A stretch of DNA of 52,372 bases from a virus. Location: positions 1-52,372 of IMG/VR virus record IMGVR_UViG_3300020416_000009; one strand, written 5' to 3'. The stretch's first letter is position 1; every line of letters starts with the position of its first letter. Under the pieces are notes generated by a model. The model had not been told where the DNA came from and did no database searches. It saw only the letters and a program-made list of their open reading frames with translations. The position numbers and the translations under genes were made by a program. Below, in pieces: positions 7,697 through 17,074 of this stretch.

Positions 7697-8605
7697 TTAA
7701 ATCCTTCTTATTCTTAAATGATTTGTAGAAACAGTTGTAGCCGAACCGCCTGGAAACTCTTGAGCTCGATAATCATTTGTATTTACAAATCTTGTTTGAT
7801 AGTTAGAACCATTCATTCTTGTATCAACCATTGCTGATCCTCTGTTGTTTCCACTACCATTGATACTATATCTTATATGTATGCCTGAGTAGTACTTCAT
7901 ATTAAGATTCATAAATGTACCAAAGTTAGATGCAGATATTGATTGAACATCTCCACCACTTGTTATCTGAGCCGGTAGAGTTACTGAAGGCGTTCCTCCA
8001 AAACCTTGATTTACACCATGAAGATAGTAGTTAGTAATTGTGGTTGGCTGATCATTTGTTTCTGCTATTCCGCCTGCAGTGTATGCACCTACATTTGCAC
8101 GAGTATCAGTAAAAACCGGTACATTGCTTTGTAATGACATACCTGATACTGATGTAGATGTACTAATTCTATACGTACCATCTCTATCTGTTCCATCAAC
8201 AAGCATATCAATTGCTGGAGAAAAGATAGTGTCAAACATATCAGTGTTAGTCATTGCTCTTACATCATTTCCATCATAGTAACAAAAGTTAGATACACCA
8301 CTATCAGTTTGTACTGAACCTAAACCGCTTGTTTCAGAAAATCTATTATATGCAATTGAAATGTTTGCTGCATCACCTGTTTCACCAGATGTTGGAAACC
8401 TATCAACTCTTGTTAATGCAATACCAGCAATTAAACGATTGTCATTTATTGTTCCTAAATTTCCACCGCTAGCAACTACTTGAAGAACTGTTCCAACACT
8501 AGACGCATGCCAAAATACCGCAGCATCTTTAAGTACATTAATTTGTGCCGTGGTCATTTCTTGAAGATCGCCACCATTGATAAAGAGAGGTGTTCTTACT
8601 GCCAT
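7697..8605 (-). CDS. tail fibre / receptor-binding protein, distal
   Basis: 302 aa with low Cys, high G, S, T and N, typical of beta-rich fibre proteins. The N-terminal segment ADLQEMTTAQINVLK-like (GGDLQEMTTAQINVLKDAA) and the C-terminal segment with MVDTRMNGSNYQTRF and EFPGG resemble adhesin tips shared among marine myophages. It likely binds a host surface receptor. It directly follows the 235-aa fibre gene by 2 nt and both belong to the late baseplate/fibre operon. Confidence 0.7.
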   Translation of the reverse strand: MAVRTPLFINGGDLQEMTTAQINVLKDAAVFWHASSVGTVLQVVASGGNLGTINDNRLIAGIALTRVDRFPTSGETGDAANISIAYNRFSETSGLGSVQTDSGVSNFCYYDGNDVRAMTNTDMFDTIFSPAIDMLVDGTDRDGTYRISTSTSVSGMSLQSNVPVFTDTRANVGAYTAGGIAETNDQPTTITNYYLHGVNQGFGGTPSVTLPAQITSGGDVQSISASNFGTFMNLNMKYYSGIHIRYSINGSGNNRGSAMVDTRMNGSNYQTRFVNTNDYRAQEFPGGSATTVSTNHLRIRRI

Positions 8606-8607
8606 GA

Positions 8608-9315
8608 TTAAGATCCCGGTGATCTAAGCGTCTTTATTATCGTACCCGATGAGTTTCTGATATTTAAAGTTACCGTACTGTTAAAGTCTGCACTGACTAT
8701 GGTATTATCTGCAATCTTTGCTGAAGTCACCGCACCTGTTCCAATTGTTAATGCACCACTTGATGCGAGTGTTGCGTCACCTGATACTGCTACTTCTTCA
8801 TAACTTGTATTATCACCTACGAGTATTTTACCTGCAGTATTGTCTGGCATTTTTAAGGTGTCCATATCAACTTCACCGGTAACATTAACACCTGTTGCGG
8901 TTGTAGCTATTTTTGATGCTCCGTTATGAGCTAGTGTAACTGCACCACCGTCTACTGCTACAATATAATCTGCTGTGTTACCTGCATTAGAAAGATTAAC
9001 CTGACTGCTAAGTACCCTTAATGCACCTGTGCCGGCATCTTTGATAAATGAATTACTTCCATCATGATAAAGTAATAGATCATCACCATCACCTATCCTT
9101 ATTGATGGACCATCACCTGCTGCATTTGTAGAGTCTGCAATGTCTATCTTAGTAAATTCTTCACCAGCTCTTAGTTCATTTAAACAACTTACTAAATCAG
9201 ATCCAGTGAAACCTGCATCTAAACTTGCAAGATCTCCTTGGTTAGTACCAAGTGTATTTGTCTTTGTTCTCCACTGATCAAAGGTGTCTGTAAGTGCTAC
9301 ATTTATTATTGCCAT
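8608..9315 (-). CDS. tail fibre protein with short beta repeats
   Basis: 235 aa. It begins MAIINVALTDTFDQWRTKTN, a common N-terminus of phage fibres that attaches to the baseplate. The middle contains DDLLLYHDGSNSFIKD, a motif widespread in marine phage fibre shafts, followed by repeated short strands and GALTIGTGAVTSAKIADN, a collagen-like or trimeric shaft motif. Predicted to form a homotrimeric fibre. Its start overlaps the small coiled-coil gene by 10 nt. Confidence 0.75.
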   Translation of the reverse strand: MAIINVALTDTFDQWRTKTNTLGTNQGDLASLDAGFTGSDLVSCLNELRAGEEFTKIDIADSTNAAGDGPSIRIGDGDDLLLYHDGSNSFIKDAGTGALRVLSSQVNLSNAGNTADYIVAVDGGAVTLAHNGASKIATTATGVNVTGEVDMDTLKMPDNTAGKILVGDNTSYEEVAVSGDATLASSGALTIGTGAVTSAKIADNTIVSADFNSTVTLNIRNSSGTIIKTLRSPGS

Positions 9316-9509
9316 TTTTTAAGAACCTCTTTCATCATTAGTTTTAATTCTGCAACATCTTCTTTCAGCTGCTTCATCTCGTCTGCTTTGCTCTGTGCTT
9401 CTTGTTGTCTGCGTCTTGCTGCTTCAAGTGCACTACTATCTGTATTTATAATGGCCATGTTGTGGATATCTCTTACCAAGCTGTTATGGCCTTCAATTCC
9501 TACTTTCAT
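9306..9509 (-). CDS. small coiled-coil protein, 67 aa
   Basis: The start is fused to the stop of the DUF4815 gene in a TAATG overlap, indicating translational coupling. Residues about 25-65 (EAARRRQQEAQSKADEMK and what follows) form a clear heptad coiled coil. It may be a fibre trimerisation factor or chaperone because it lies between the large virion protein and fibre genes. An internal start at residue 18 (MAIINTD) resembles the MAIIN start of the next gene, hinting at a local duplication. Confidence 0.6.
   Translation of the reverse strand: MKVGIEGHNSLVRDIHNMAIINTDSSALEAARRRQQEAQSKADEMKQLKEDVAELKLMMKEVLKKWQ
9443..9450 (-). promoter_or_regulatory. possible late promoter for the fibre genes
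   Basis: TATAAATA on the minus strand, inside the coding region of the small coiled-coil gene and 128 nt upstream of the fibre gene start. The octamer is the T4 late-promoter consensus, but here it also encodes Ile-Asn, so the match could be coincidental. Confidence 0.35.
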
Positions 9510-12500
9510 TACGTACCTAATGCAATCACTCTAAAGTCTTTTATTCTTGGAACTTTAGTTGATTGTGTTGACTTCAAACAAACCTTAATCTGGAATGTTG
9601 TAAAGTTTGGATTAATATTATTAATTGTATATTGATAATCTCTGAATACTGTTGTATCATCTGTTGTTGCTACTGCAGAGTCTTGTGTACATAATGTATA
9701 TCCAAGTGTGTTAAAATCTACATCAGAAGATGATTCTTGTGATCTGTAGTAAACTTCAATCTCAGCACCACTTGGTCTGTTTGCTGCAAACATGATTCTT
9801 AGTGCTTGGCTGTTTGTATCTAAGTTGATTTGTCTTGTGATATATTTTGCCAAACCACTTCCACCTGTAGCTGCTGTTTCTGGCAAGAAGTTTTGTACTA
9901 TATTACCTCCTGTACCTGATGCAATAGGCTTATCAACTCTATTGTTGATATTAACAAGTGATACTCTTTCAAGATCAATCATTGGACTTAAGAAATCATT
10001 TGTTGATGCCATGACTAATTGCATTATACCAGATTTATTTCCGCTGTTACTATTAGTTTCATTAATGGCTGATGCTAACATCTGTGGTACATCAAAGAAA
10101 TAGTTTTCATTTGGTATGAATGGCCTGAATGATGTAGGTGTTCCACCGTATGCACTTTCTGATCCGGCAAGTGATTTGCCTTTTAGAAGTTTTATACCAT
10201 AAGATGTGGATGTTCCAGGCAGTACCATTTCTTGTACAATCGGATACATCGAATCAAACATTTTATTTTCAGTTGCGGTTACTCCTATTCCTGCACCTTG
10301 AGCTGCTGAAGTTGCAGCTGATCCTGATACAGTAATTGTGTATCTATCTTGTTCTACATCTGCAATTGTATGGTTTCCATTTAATTGGCCTGTTGTCAAT
10401 CCACCAACTGTTGCGGCTCCTGCAAGAGTTACCGTACTGCCAACTGTCATACCATGGTTTTTATGTTCTACTGTAACTACATTAGATCCACTTGTTGTTA
10501 TGAGAGGTGAACCTTCTAACAGTCTAGCTGGAATTGCTTTATTTTCAAAGATGCTTACATTTGATACACCAGTGTTAAATACCGCTCTTGACACTGTGAA
10601 TTTTAAGTCTTTAGTTTGATCTGCAGACCATGTTGAACCGTTTTGTGATTTAAATAATACACCTGCATAAGGTGTCTTTGAAATTCTTCTTGTAGTTCCT
10701 AGATTAGTTTGTCCAAGTTCTGCTACATAAGCTTCGTATTCTATACTATTGGCCAATAGACATATTGCATATTCAACATTTGGTCTTAGATAGATTGGAC
10801 CAGCAAATGTAAATTCTGTAACGCTACTTCCATCATTTGATATATTAACACCGCTTGCAGATTTTACAACTTCTCCAAGTGGAACAATTTCAGTACTTGG
10901 ATAACCATTTACAACTGTTCGTATTTGAAGTGTAATTGGAATATTAGCATCTTTCTTCTTAAAGAAACAACCTACCTTAGTTATAAATGCCCCTTGTTCA
11001 TTATCGATTAAGAATGTTTGAGCAAGTGGATCAACCCATCCGATTGTCCTTGAGCCAATAACCATTCTTGAAACGTTTGTTTGTGATTCACTCAAAGATT
11101 CTTGTGTAAGTCTTGGTGATCTTAAGCTTACTTCTTGCGTAGTGTTAATTAAACCTCTTGCAATGTATTGAGCCTGACCTGATGAAGTTATATTTGCATC
11201 AACATTATTTGCATCATCTACAAGCTTGAAGTTTCTTTGGCCTGTTCTAAATCTTGTTGTTGCAGTATTTGGAATATAAAATTCTCCAAATAATTCACCA
11301 GCTGCGTCTGTTATAAGATTACCGCTTCCATCCGGATGTGCAGTAGCTGATGCATTTGGCTCAGCATCCCATGAGGTAGCTGCAAACCTTACAAACGCAC
11401 CTGATGTTATTTCTCTACAAAAACTACTTACATCAATATCATCAAAGAATGGAAATAATCTTGTGTTTGGCTTAAATCGAGTTGCATGGAATCTTACTCT
11501 TCGTGACCTGATAAATGGTGCAAAGTTAACATCAACAACTCTTTCACCCATACTTTCTTGTACACTTCCCGGTGCAACTCTTGTTCTTGTACCAGTTCTA
11601 TTCAATCTTGTTGTTGTTGTCTGAATAGTATTTTCAAAAACTCGTCTTCCACTTCTACCTCGGTCTGTGCTAATTTGTCGGCCAGTCCATTGAGTTTGCC
11701 ACTCGTTCCAAACTGTTCCTAAAACACCATCCTCATCTTGAAGTGCATTTACTACATCAAATAATCCTTGGTTATCAACAATAAGTTCTGGTCTTGTGTC
11801 TGTGTCTTTCCATTCATCACTTTCAGGTGTAAGGTCAATATTACCAATCCATGCAAATACATCGTATGGGTTTACATTTTCTACTCCTGATGCAAAAGGC
11901 TGATCGATAATAGTTGTATTAGTATATGGAAGTGTTAGAAAATCTCCAGTTACCTGATAGTTAGATGATAAAGGAGTGTTGATCTCAAACCTTGAAATAC
12001 CTTCATAATATTGCGGTCTGGCTTCACCATTTTCTGCGTCCATTGAAATATGATAATCTGGGTTAGATGGATCACCGATGTTATGACCGTAAAATGGATC
12101 AACTACAAAGCCATTTTTAAATCTATCAACATTGTTTGAGTCAAGAATTTGTTGTTGACCTGCTTCTCTTTCAAGCAGTGATAGTGATGTGAAGTATTCG
12201 AGGTTGTCAATACGATCTTCTAGTTTACCGATGTCTCTCATAGTAAATCGTTTATTGTCAAAATATTCTACTTCAACATCATCTGTGTTAAATGTGTATG
12301 CACCAAGCTTTATGGTATATAGTGTCATACCATCATCTGGATCTCTTGGAGTTGGAGGTGTTTGACTACTTACACCCTTAATCGCCTTGAATTGTCCTTC
12401 TTGATCCAAGAATATCTTGTCTGTTCTTGGTAGATGAAATTGAAAGTCTGCAATAATATTTGAGTTTACTTTTGGAATCTCTAAAGGTAAACTACCAGTT

Positions 12501-14764
12501 CCACTAAATCCTGTTCCAGCATCATTAATTCTTGGTCTGAAATCTAATACATCTCTGAGTTCAACTTTACCGCCTGTTGTAGGTGTAAAGGATGGAATCA
12601 ATGCGTAGTCAACTGCACCATCATATGAGTCTACCGAGAAATAATCACCAGCACCTGCCGAGAAGAATTTAAATGTAATTAGCAATCTTCCTGTAGGTGC
12701 AAGTGCACCAGGTTTACGTGTAATACTACCAAGACCATAGAAGTTATCTCTTTGTCCATTATCAAGTGTAAATCTAGATGTAATATCTGTATCAGATGTT
12801 GTAGCATTTGTACTGAAGTCTGCTGCCATATGAACTGAAGTTAACTCAAAAATATCGGCTTTTCCTAACGATATTGAAGATGCCGTTGCATTACCTGATG
12901 TAGTAATCTGTAATGTTTGACCGCTGTTCAATGTTTTTTGTGATTCTTGTGCAATTGATTTAACTACTGTCGCTATTAACGTAAGTGATGCTGTTCCTGT
13001 AATACCTTGGCTGTTAAGATCTATTGAAATGTTGATGTTATTTGTTCCACTTACTGTAATTGCACTTACAGCATCATATACATCACCTGTTCCTGAATTA
13101 CATAAGTAATAATCGTTTGCAGTTAGTGGTATTTGAAATGATTCATTTGATCCTGCACCAAGTGTATCGGTTGCAACACCACTTGTTGTTGTTAGTGGTA
13201 TTACACGTCTTGCTGTTAGTGTAGTATCAACCGCGTTTGTATCAGTTCTTATTGTCTTTACAGCTTTATTTGGAAGCGGACGTAGTAAGTTATTATTACC
13301 TGTACTAAACATCTGTGCTTTACCGCCGGATTGTACAAAGTCACCGCTAAAGTCACTTGACGTGGAGCCGCCAGTTTTTAAGAATGTTTCTGCATCATCT
13401 ACAAATGTTTTTCCTGAGTTCATCTGTACATCAAAGATGAATAGGTTATATTGTTCTGTTCCTGATCCAGCAGTTCCTGAGAAGAATTCAATTGCTCTTA
13501 CTCTTGCTGTTCCTACAACTGCCGAAGATCCATCAATAAGATTAATTTTTTCAAATTCATTTACATTCGGTAAGTTCATTTGAACACCAGATGTTGGTTG
13601 AATTCTTGTAAAGTTACCAAGTGTAAATGGTGTAATTGAGTTAACTACTTGTTCGGTTTCTCTTGCTTTATCAATCGCAACAAATTTAGCCTGAGTAGTT
13701 TCTATTTCGTATCCTCTTACATATGCTTTACCGGGTTCTAGTCCAATAGCAAGTTTTGATTCAAGACCTCCTCCAGCGGCTGAAAAGATTCCGCGATTAT
13801 TTCCAGTTAATAGATGCTCTCTTACATCAATATTAAATGGTCTTACTGTATAGTTACCAGATTCATCAAATGTTCTTCTTGCAAATGTATCTTCGAGAAC
13901 TGAGTATTCTGTACTTCTGATTTGTTGTTTGATTATACCGTTTTCAACTCTCATAAGTTCGATAAAGGTACTATCGGTTGTTTGAGCAGTCGTAAATTTT
14001 GAAAGTGTTAAATCAATTTTATATCTGTGTGCACCAGGAGCAGCAAAGTTCGGAGATCCTGTAGCGTTATCAACTAATGATGCATCTTCTGTAGTTGTCT
14101 GAAAAACTTCGGTAACATTTAAACCGATTCGATATGAAGGTGTATCTCCATACTTATCAAGTACGAGTGTTTGAGATGTTACAAATGCAAATATTCCATT
14201 TACGTAATAGATACCTGGCTGAATTGAAACTGCAGAACCAAATCCTACATCACTTGCCGAGCTGTTGATTGTTGCTCCTCTTGTTGTACCACTTACACCG
14301 ACACCTTGAACAACTTCACTTGCCGCAAATGTTTTTGTGGTGTTATTTGTTCCTGAGTTTGTGTATTTTACGAATAATGTTAATGCATCACTTCCAGTTG
14401 CTGCTACAGTTCCTACAACTTTTGCTGTTACTCCATTAGTTTGGCCTGTGATAGTAATTCCTTGGAAATCTGTTCTATAACCTTCAACATCTGCCGAGTT
14501 ATGAACTGCGTTAACTTTGATAAATCCATATTCAAGGTCAAGTGCTGTTCCTCCGGGAAGAACCATTGCACCTTCTTCAAATATGTGATCAGCAAAATTT
14601 GTTACTTGTTGCTGCAATGTTGTTTGCAGCTGTGTCATTTCTCTAGCTTGTATTGCTACAGAAGGTCTAAATAATATCCTATAGTATTTTTCTTGAGGTT
14701 TTTTGCCGTCTGCGCCCGTTACTAGAAAATCATCATAGTACGGTGATACATTAAAGTCTGCCAT
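9509..14764 (-). CDS. large virion protein with N-terminal DUF4815 domain
   Basis: 1751 aa, the largest protein in the window. The N-terminus (NVSPYYDDF, YYRILFRPSVAIQAREMTQLQ, HIFEEGAMVLPGG) is the signature of the DUF4815 domain of marine T4-like phages. The middle is Thr/Ser/Gly-rich beta sequence with many short repeats; a section near residues 1000-1200 contains EWQTQWTGRQ and FFDDIDVSSFC. It is a baseplate-associated or fibre-linking structural protein; it sits between gp8 and the fibre genes, in the place of T4 gp9/gp10. Start ATG is preceded by AGGAC. No internal stop or frameshift is visible. Confidence 0.8.
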   Translation of the reverse strand: MADFNVSPYYDDFLVTGADGKKPQEKYYRILFRPSVAIQAREMTQLQTTLQQQVTNFADHIFEEGAMVLPGGTALDLEYGFIKVNAVHNSADVEGYRTDFQGITITGQTNGVTAKVVGTVAATGSDALTLFVKYTNSGTNNTTKTFAASEVVQGVGVSGTTRGATINSSASDVGFGSAVSIQPGIYYVNGIFAFVTSQTLVLDKYGDTPSYRIGLNVTEVFQTTTEDASLVDNATGSPNFAAPGAHRYKIDLTLSKFTTAQTTDSTFIELMRVENGIIKQQIRSTEYSVLEDTFARRTFDESGNYTVRPFNIDVREHLLTGNNRGIFSAAGGGLESKLAIGLEPGKAYVRGYEIETTQAKFVAIDKARETEQVVNSITPFTLGNFTRIQPTSGVQMNLPNVNEFEKINLIDGSSAVVGTARVRAIEFFSGTAGSGTEQYNLFIFDVQMNSGKTFVDDAETFLKTGGSTSSDFSGDFVQSGGKAQMFSTGNNNLLRPLPNKAVKTIRTDTNAVDTTLTARRVIPLTTTSGVATDTLGAGSNESFQIPLTANDYYLCNSGTGDVYDAVSAITVSGTNNINISIDLNSQGITGTASLTLIATVVKSIAQESQKTLNSGQTLQITTSGNATASSISLGKADIFELTSVHMAADFSTNATTSDTDITSRFTLDNGQRDNFYGLGSITRKPGALAPTGRLLITFKFFSAGAGDYFSVDSYDGAVDYALIPSFTPTTGGKVELRDVLDFRPRINDAGTGFSGTGSLPLEIPKVNSNIIADFQFHLPRTDKIFLDQEGQFKAIKGVSSQTPPTPRDPDDGMTLYTIKLGAYTFNTDDVEVEYFDNKRFTMRDIGKLEDRIDNLEYFTSLSLLEREAGQQQILDSNNVDRFKNGFVVDPFYGHNIGDPSNPDYHISMDAENGEARPQYYEGISRFEINTPLSSNYQVTGDFLTLPYTNTTIIDQPFASGVENVNPYDVFAWIGNIDLTPESDEWKDTDTRPELIVDNQGLFDVVNALQDEDGVLGTVWNEWQTQWTGRQISTDRGRSGRRVFENTIQTTTTRLNRTGTRTRVAPGSVQESMGERVVDVNFAPFIRSRRVRFHATRFKPNTRLFPFFDDIDVSSFCREITSGAFVRFAATSWDAEPNASATAHPDGSGNLITDAAGELFGEFYIPNTATTRFRTGQRNFKLVDDANNVDANITSSGQAQYIARGLINTTQEVSLRSPRLTQESLSESQTNVSRMVIGSRTIGWVDPLAQTFLIDNEQGAFITKVGCFFKKKDANIPITLQIRTVVNGYPSTEIVPLGEVVKSASGVNISNDGSSVTEFTFAGPIYLRPNVEYAICLLANSIEYEAYVAELGQTNLGTTRRISKTPYAGVLFKSQNGSTWSADQTKDLKFTVSRAVFNTGVSNVSIFENKAIPARLLEGSPLITTSGSNVVTVEHKNHGMTVGSTVTLAGAATVGGLTTGQLNGNHTIADVEQDRYTITVSGSAATSAAQGAGIGVTATENKMFDSMYPIVQEMVLPGTSTSYGIKLLKGKSLAGSESAYGGTPTSFRPFIPNENYFFDVPQMLASAINETNSNSGNKSGIMQLVMASTNDFLSPMIDLERVSLVNINNRVDKPIASGTGGNIVQNFLPETAATGGSGLAKYITRQINLDTNSQALRIMFAANRPSGAEIEVYYRSQESSSDVDFNTLGYTLCTQDSAVATTDDTTVFRDYQYTINNINPNFTTFQIKVCLKSTQSTKVPRIKDFRVIALGT

Positions 14765-14774
14765 GTTTTATGTC

Positions 14775-16067
14775 CTAAAATTCAATTACGAGTTTTATAT
14801 CTTCGATTTGTGCCGTTGCTCTACTTACTTTTGCTCTATTTTCTAAATACATAACTTGTCCCGAGTGTTTTTCAATTTCTGGATTGCCTAGTGAACTAAC
14901 GTTAGCCGTTGCTCCACCTGCACCACTGATTGCTTCAGATCCAGTAAATGCTGTAAATCCTGTTGATGCATCTTGGTGATATCTAATAGTTGTACCATCA
15001 ATTGAATCAATATAAGCTACTGCTCCGGATGATCCACCTGTGATTTGCTCATCAATTACAAAAGATCCACTTACCGAAGTTAAAGCCAAAGATTTATTTG
15101 CATTTAGTGTTGTTGCTGTTGCAACACTTGTAGTTCCATGATCAAATGGATTACGTATAATACCAATTTGTCTATAATCATTATCGATAGGAAAGTCACC
15201 TGAACCTTCAGCACCGTCTAGTTTAACGTTTGTCATAACAAAGAAACTAGATAGTTCATTGACAGGATCTGATCCGTGACCGCCTTTTGGCGATATGATT
15301 GGTCGAGCTGCTGCGTTCGATCCACCGCCACCTGAAAATGATACGGTTGCGTTTTCATAGTTACCGCCATTGTTTGATATTGTTACTGCAGTAACTGCTC
15401 CACCTGCGATTGTTGCTGTTGCCGTTGCGCTTGATCCATCACCTGCAATTGTTACTGTAGGAGCCGATGTATATCCACTTCCTCCTGCTGTAACAACAAC
15501 ATGATGTATTGCTCCATTATCAGCATTTGATTGTACCTGAAATTGAAGTGATCCATCATCTGATGATAATGTTTTTGTCGGCATGAACGCAGATGTTAAA
15601 AATTTAGTTGCATCAACACCAGAAAGTGTGAACATATATTTCCATCTATATCCATCACCTTGATCAGCTTCTATATTATTTGTAGTTGTTCCTGTTGGTT
15701 TGTTAACTGATGCACCTGGACCTGCAATGATACATTTATAACATTTTAATTCATCTGTCAAAACATAATATTGACTGGTTGTAAGATCAACTGTGTCATC
15801 ATATCCTATATATGAATTACCAGAAACCCAGTTGTATCGAGTTGATGCGTGTGATAAGTCACCTGAACTCATTTTTTTAGCTGCAATCATTCTCTGATGA
15901 GCTGTTTGAGAATCAAGTACTCTATTTACGGGTGTTGCAATTGCGGTATCTGAGCTCGGCCACTGTTGTGAACGACCTACAAAAAGATACATACTATTAC
16001 TGCCAACGTCTGATATGAAGTTAGCCGCGTTTTGCACCCTTATTTCTTTAGTGACGATGGCTACCAT
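14775..16067 (-). CDS. 8: baseplate wedge protein gp8
   Basis: 430 aa, longer than T4 gp8 (334 aa). The N-terminal YLFVGRSQQWPS, the GDGYRWKYMFTLS segment, YRQIGIIRNPFD and the C-terminal HSGQVMYLENRAKVSRA followed by IEDIKLVIEF all line up with T4 gp8. An insertion of Gly/Ala/Thr-rich beta repeats (about residues 185-260 and 320-390) explains the extra length. It forms the dimeric wedge arm linking gp6 and gp7. A late promoter and an AAGGAA ribosome site precede the start. Confidence 0.85.
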   Translation of the reverse strand: MVAIVTKEIRVQNAANFISDVGSNSMYLFVGRSQQWPSSDTAIATPVNRVLDSQTAHQRMIAAKKMSSGDLSHASTRYNWVSGNSYIGYDDTVDLTTSQYYVLTDELKCYKCIIAGPGASVNKPTGTTTNNIEADQGDGYRWKYMFTLSGVDATKFLTSAFMPTKTLSSDDGSLQFQVQSNADNGAIHHVVVTAGGSGYTSAPTVTIAGDGSSATATATIAGGAVTAVTISNNGGNYENATVSFSGGGGSNAAARPIISPKGGHGSDPVNELSSFFVMTNVKLDGAEGSGDFPIDNDYRQIGIIRNPFDHGTTSVATATTLNANKSLALTSVSGSFVIDEQITGGSSGAVAYIDSIDGTTIRYHQDASTGFTAFTGSEAISGAGGATANVSSLGNPEIEKHSGQVMYLENRAKVSRATAQIEDIKLVIEF

Positions 16068-16089
16068 TTTATTTCCTTTTCCTTCTTGT

Positions 16090-16097
16090 TATTTATA
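16090..16097 (-). promoter_or_regulatory. T4-type late promoter before gp8
   Basis: Minus-strand TATAAATA ends 22 nt before the gp8 start, leaving room for a short leader with an AAGGAA ribosome-binding site. This is the conventional spacing, in contrast with the four promoters that lie 5 nt from their start codons. Confidence 0.7.
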
Positions 16098-16102
16098 TAA
16101 GT

Positions 16103-17074
16103 TTACGATATCGTTATCACAGAATCGAAAGATAATTCTATCGCTTCTTGGTTCACAGCTTGTTGAACGGTGAAATTCTTAAAGTCATCTATAACACCAC
16201 CCGGATGATTTGGAGGTGTTACGCTATATGCTGTATTTACCCCAGTTTCATTGTTTGCTCGAGTCTGAGAAACAGTGATTGGAGTTGAATAAGTTTCTGT
16301 TTGTGGCAAGAATTTGTACATGTCTACGTGTAAGAAACTCGATGTCAACGGTGGCTGAGGTGCCACTGTAACATAATCTATATCTACAAGGCAAGATCTT
16401 GCTGGCAATTCAACATCTGCTGATACTACATCAATAATAATATTAAACGCACCAACATCAATTTGTCTACCCGGAGGTGTTCCCATTTTACCTGATGCAT
16501 TTGTAAAAATAACAACTTCACCAAAGAATGCAAAACCCGCAGGATGAAGAAGTTTCTTTACCGCATCATTCCATTGTTCAATTGTTTGACCGGTTTTAAT
16601 TACATATGAAAATGACTGATAATATCTTGAATCTTGAATCTTTTTAAGGTGAGATATTTTACCATCATCACCTGTCCATTTTTGAAATGATTGATCCCAT
16701 TTACCATCAGATGGTTTAAGTATATCTACTCTTGGAAAGTATAGTTCAATATTGTCGTTAAAGATAAGATTAAACAAAGCAACATATGAAGGTTCAGCAC
16801 CTTTAGATAAGTAAATGTCTGTAACGTTTTTATACAATTTAACTTTGTCAGCAACAACATTTTCTGGAATTGATACAGCAAGTTCTCTTTGTAAATACTC
16901 AATAAAGGCTGTTGACACTTGATCAAGATCTCTATATTCCGGAAGAGTATTAAGTATTTTGCCAGCGCCACCATCTTGATCAAGAAAGTTGAAATACGCT
17001 TCAGCGAATGCAACTAACTTTGGATCATTATGCCTGATATGTTCAGGAATTACTGAGTTAATATCATATCGCAT
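16103..17074 (-). CDS. baseplate wedge protein in the gp7 position
   Basis: 323 aa. The N-terminal half (DPKLVAFAEAYFNFLDQ, DLDQVSTAFIEYLQREL, YLSKGAEPSYVALFNLIFN) is the helical domain found in wedge proteins of marine T4-like phages; a C-terminal beta-rich region follows with LLHPAGFAFFGEVVIF. It is much shorter than T4 gp7 (1032 aa), so equivalence is by position between gp6 and gp8 rather than by full-length similarity. Start overlaps the end of gp6 by 1 nt. Confidence 0.65.
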   Translation of the reverse strand: MRYDINSVIPEHIRHNDPKLVAFAEAYFNFLDQDGGAGKILNTLPEYRDLDQVSTAFIEYLQRELAVSIPENVVADKVKLYKNVTDIYLSKGAEPSYVALFNLIFNDNIELYFPRVDILKPSDGKWDQSFQKWTGDDGKISHLKKIQDSRYYQSFSYVIKTGQTIEQWNDAVKKLLHPAGFAFFGEVVIFTNASGKMGTPPGRQIDVGAFNIIIDVVSADVELPARSCLVDIDYVTVAPQPPLTSSFLHVDMYKFLPQTETYSTPITVSQTRANNETGVNTAYSVTPPNHPGGVIDDFKNFTVQQAVNQEAIELSFDSVITIS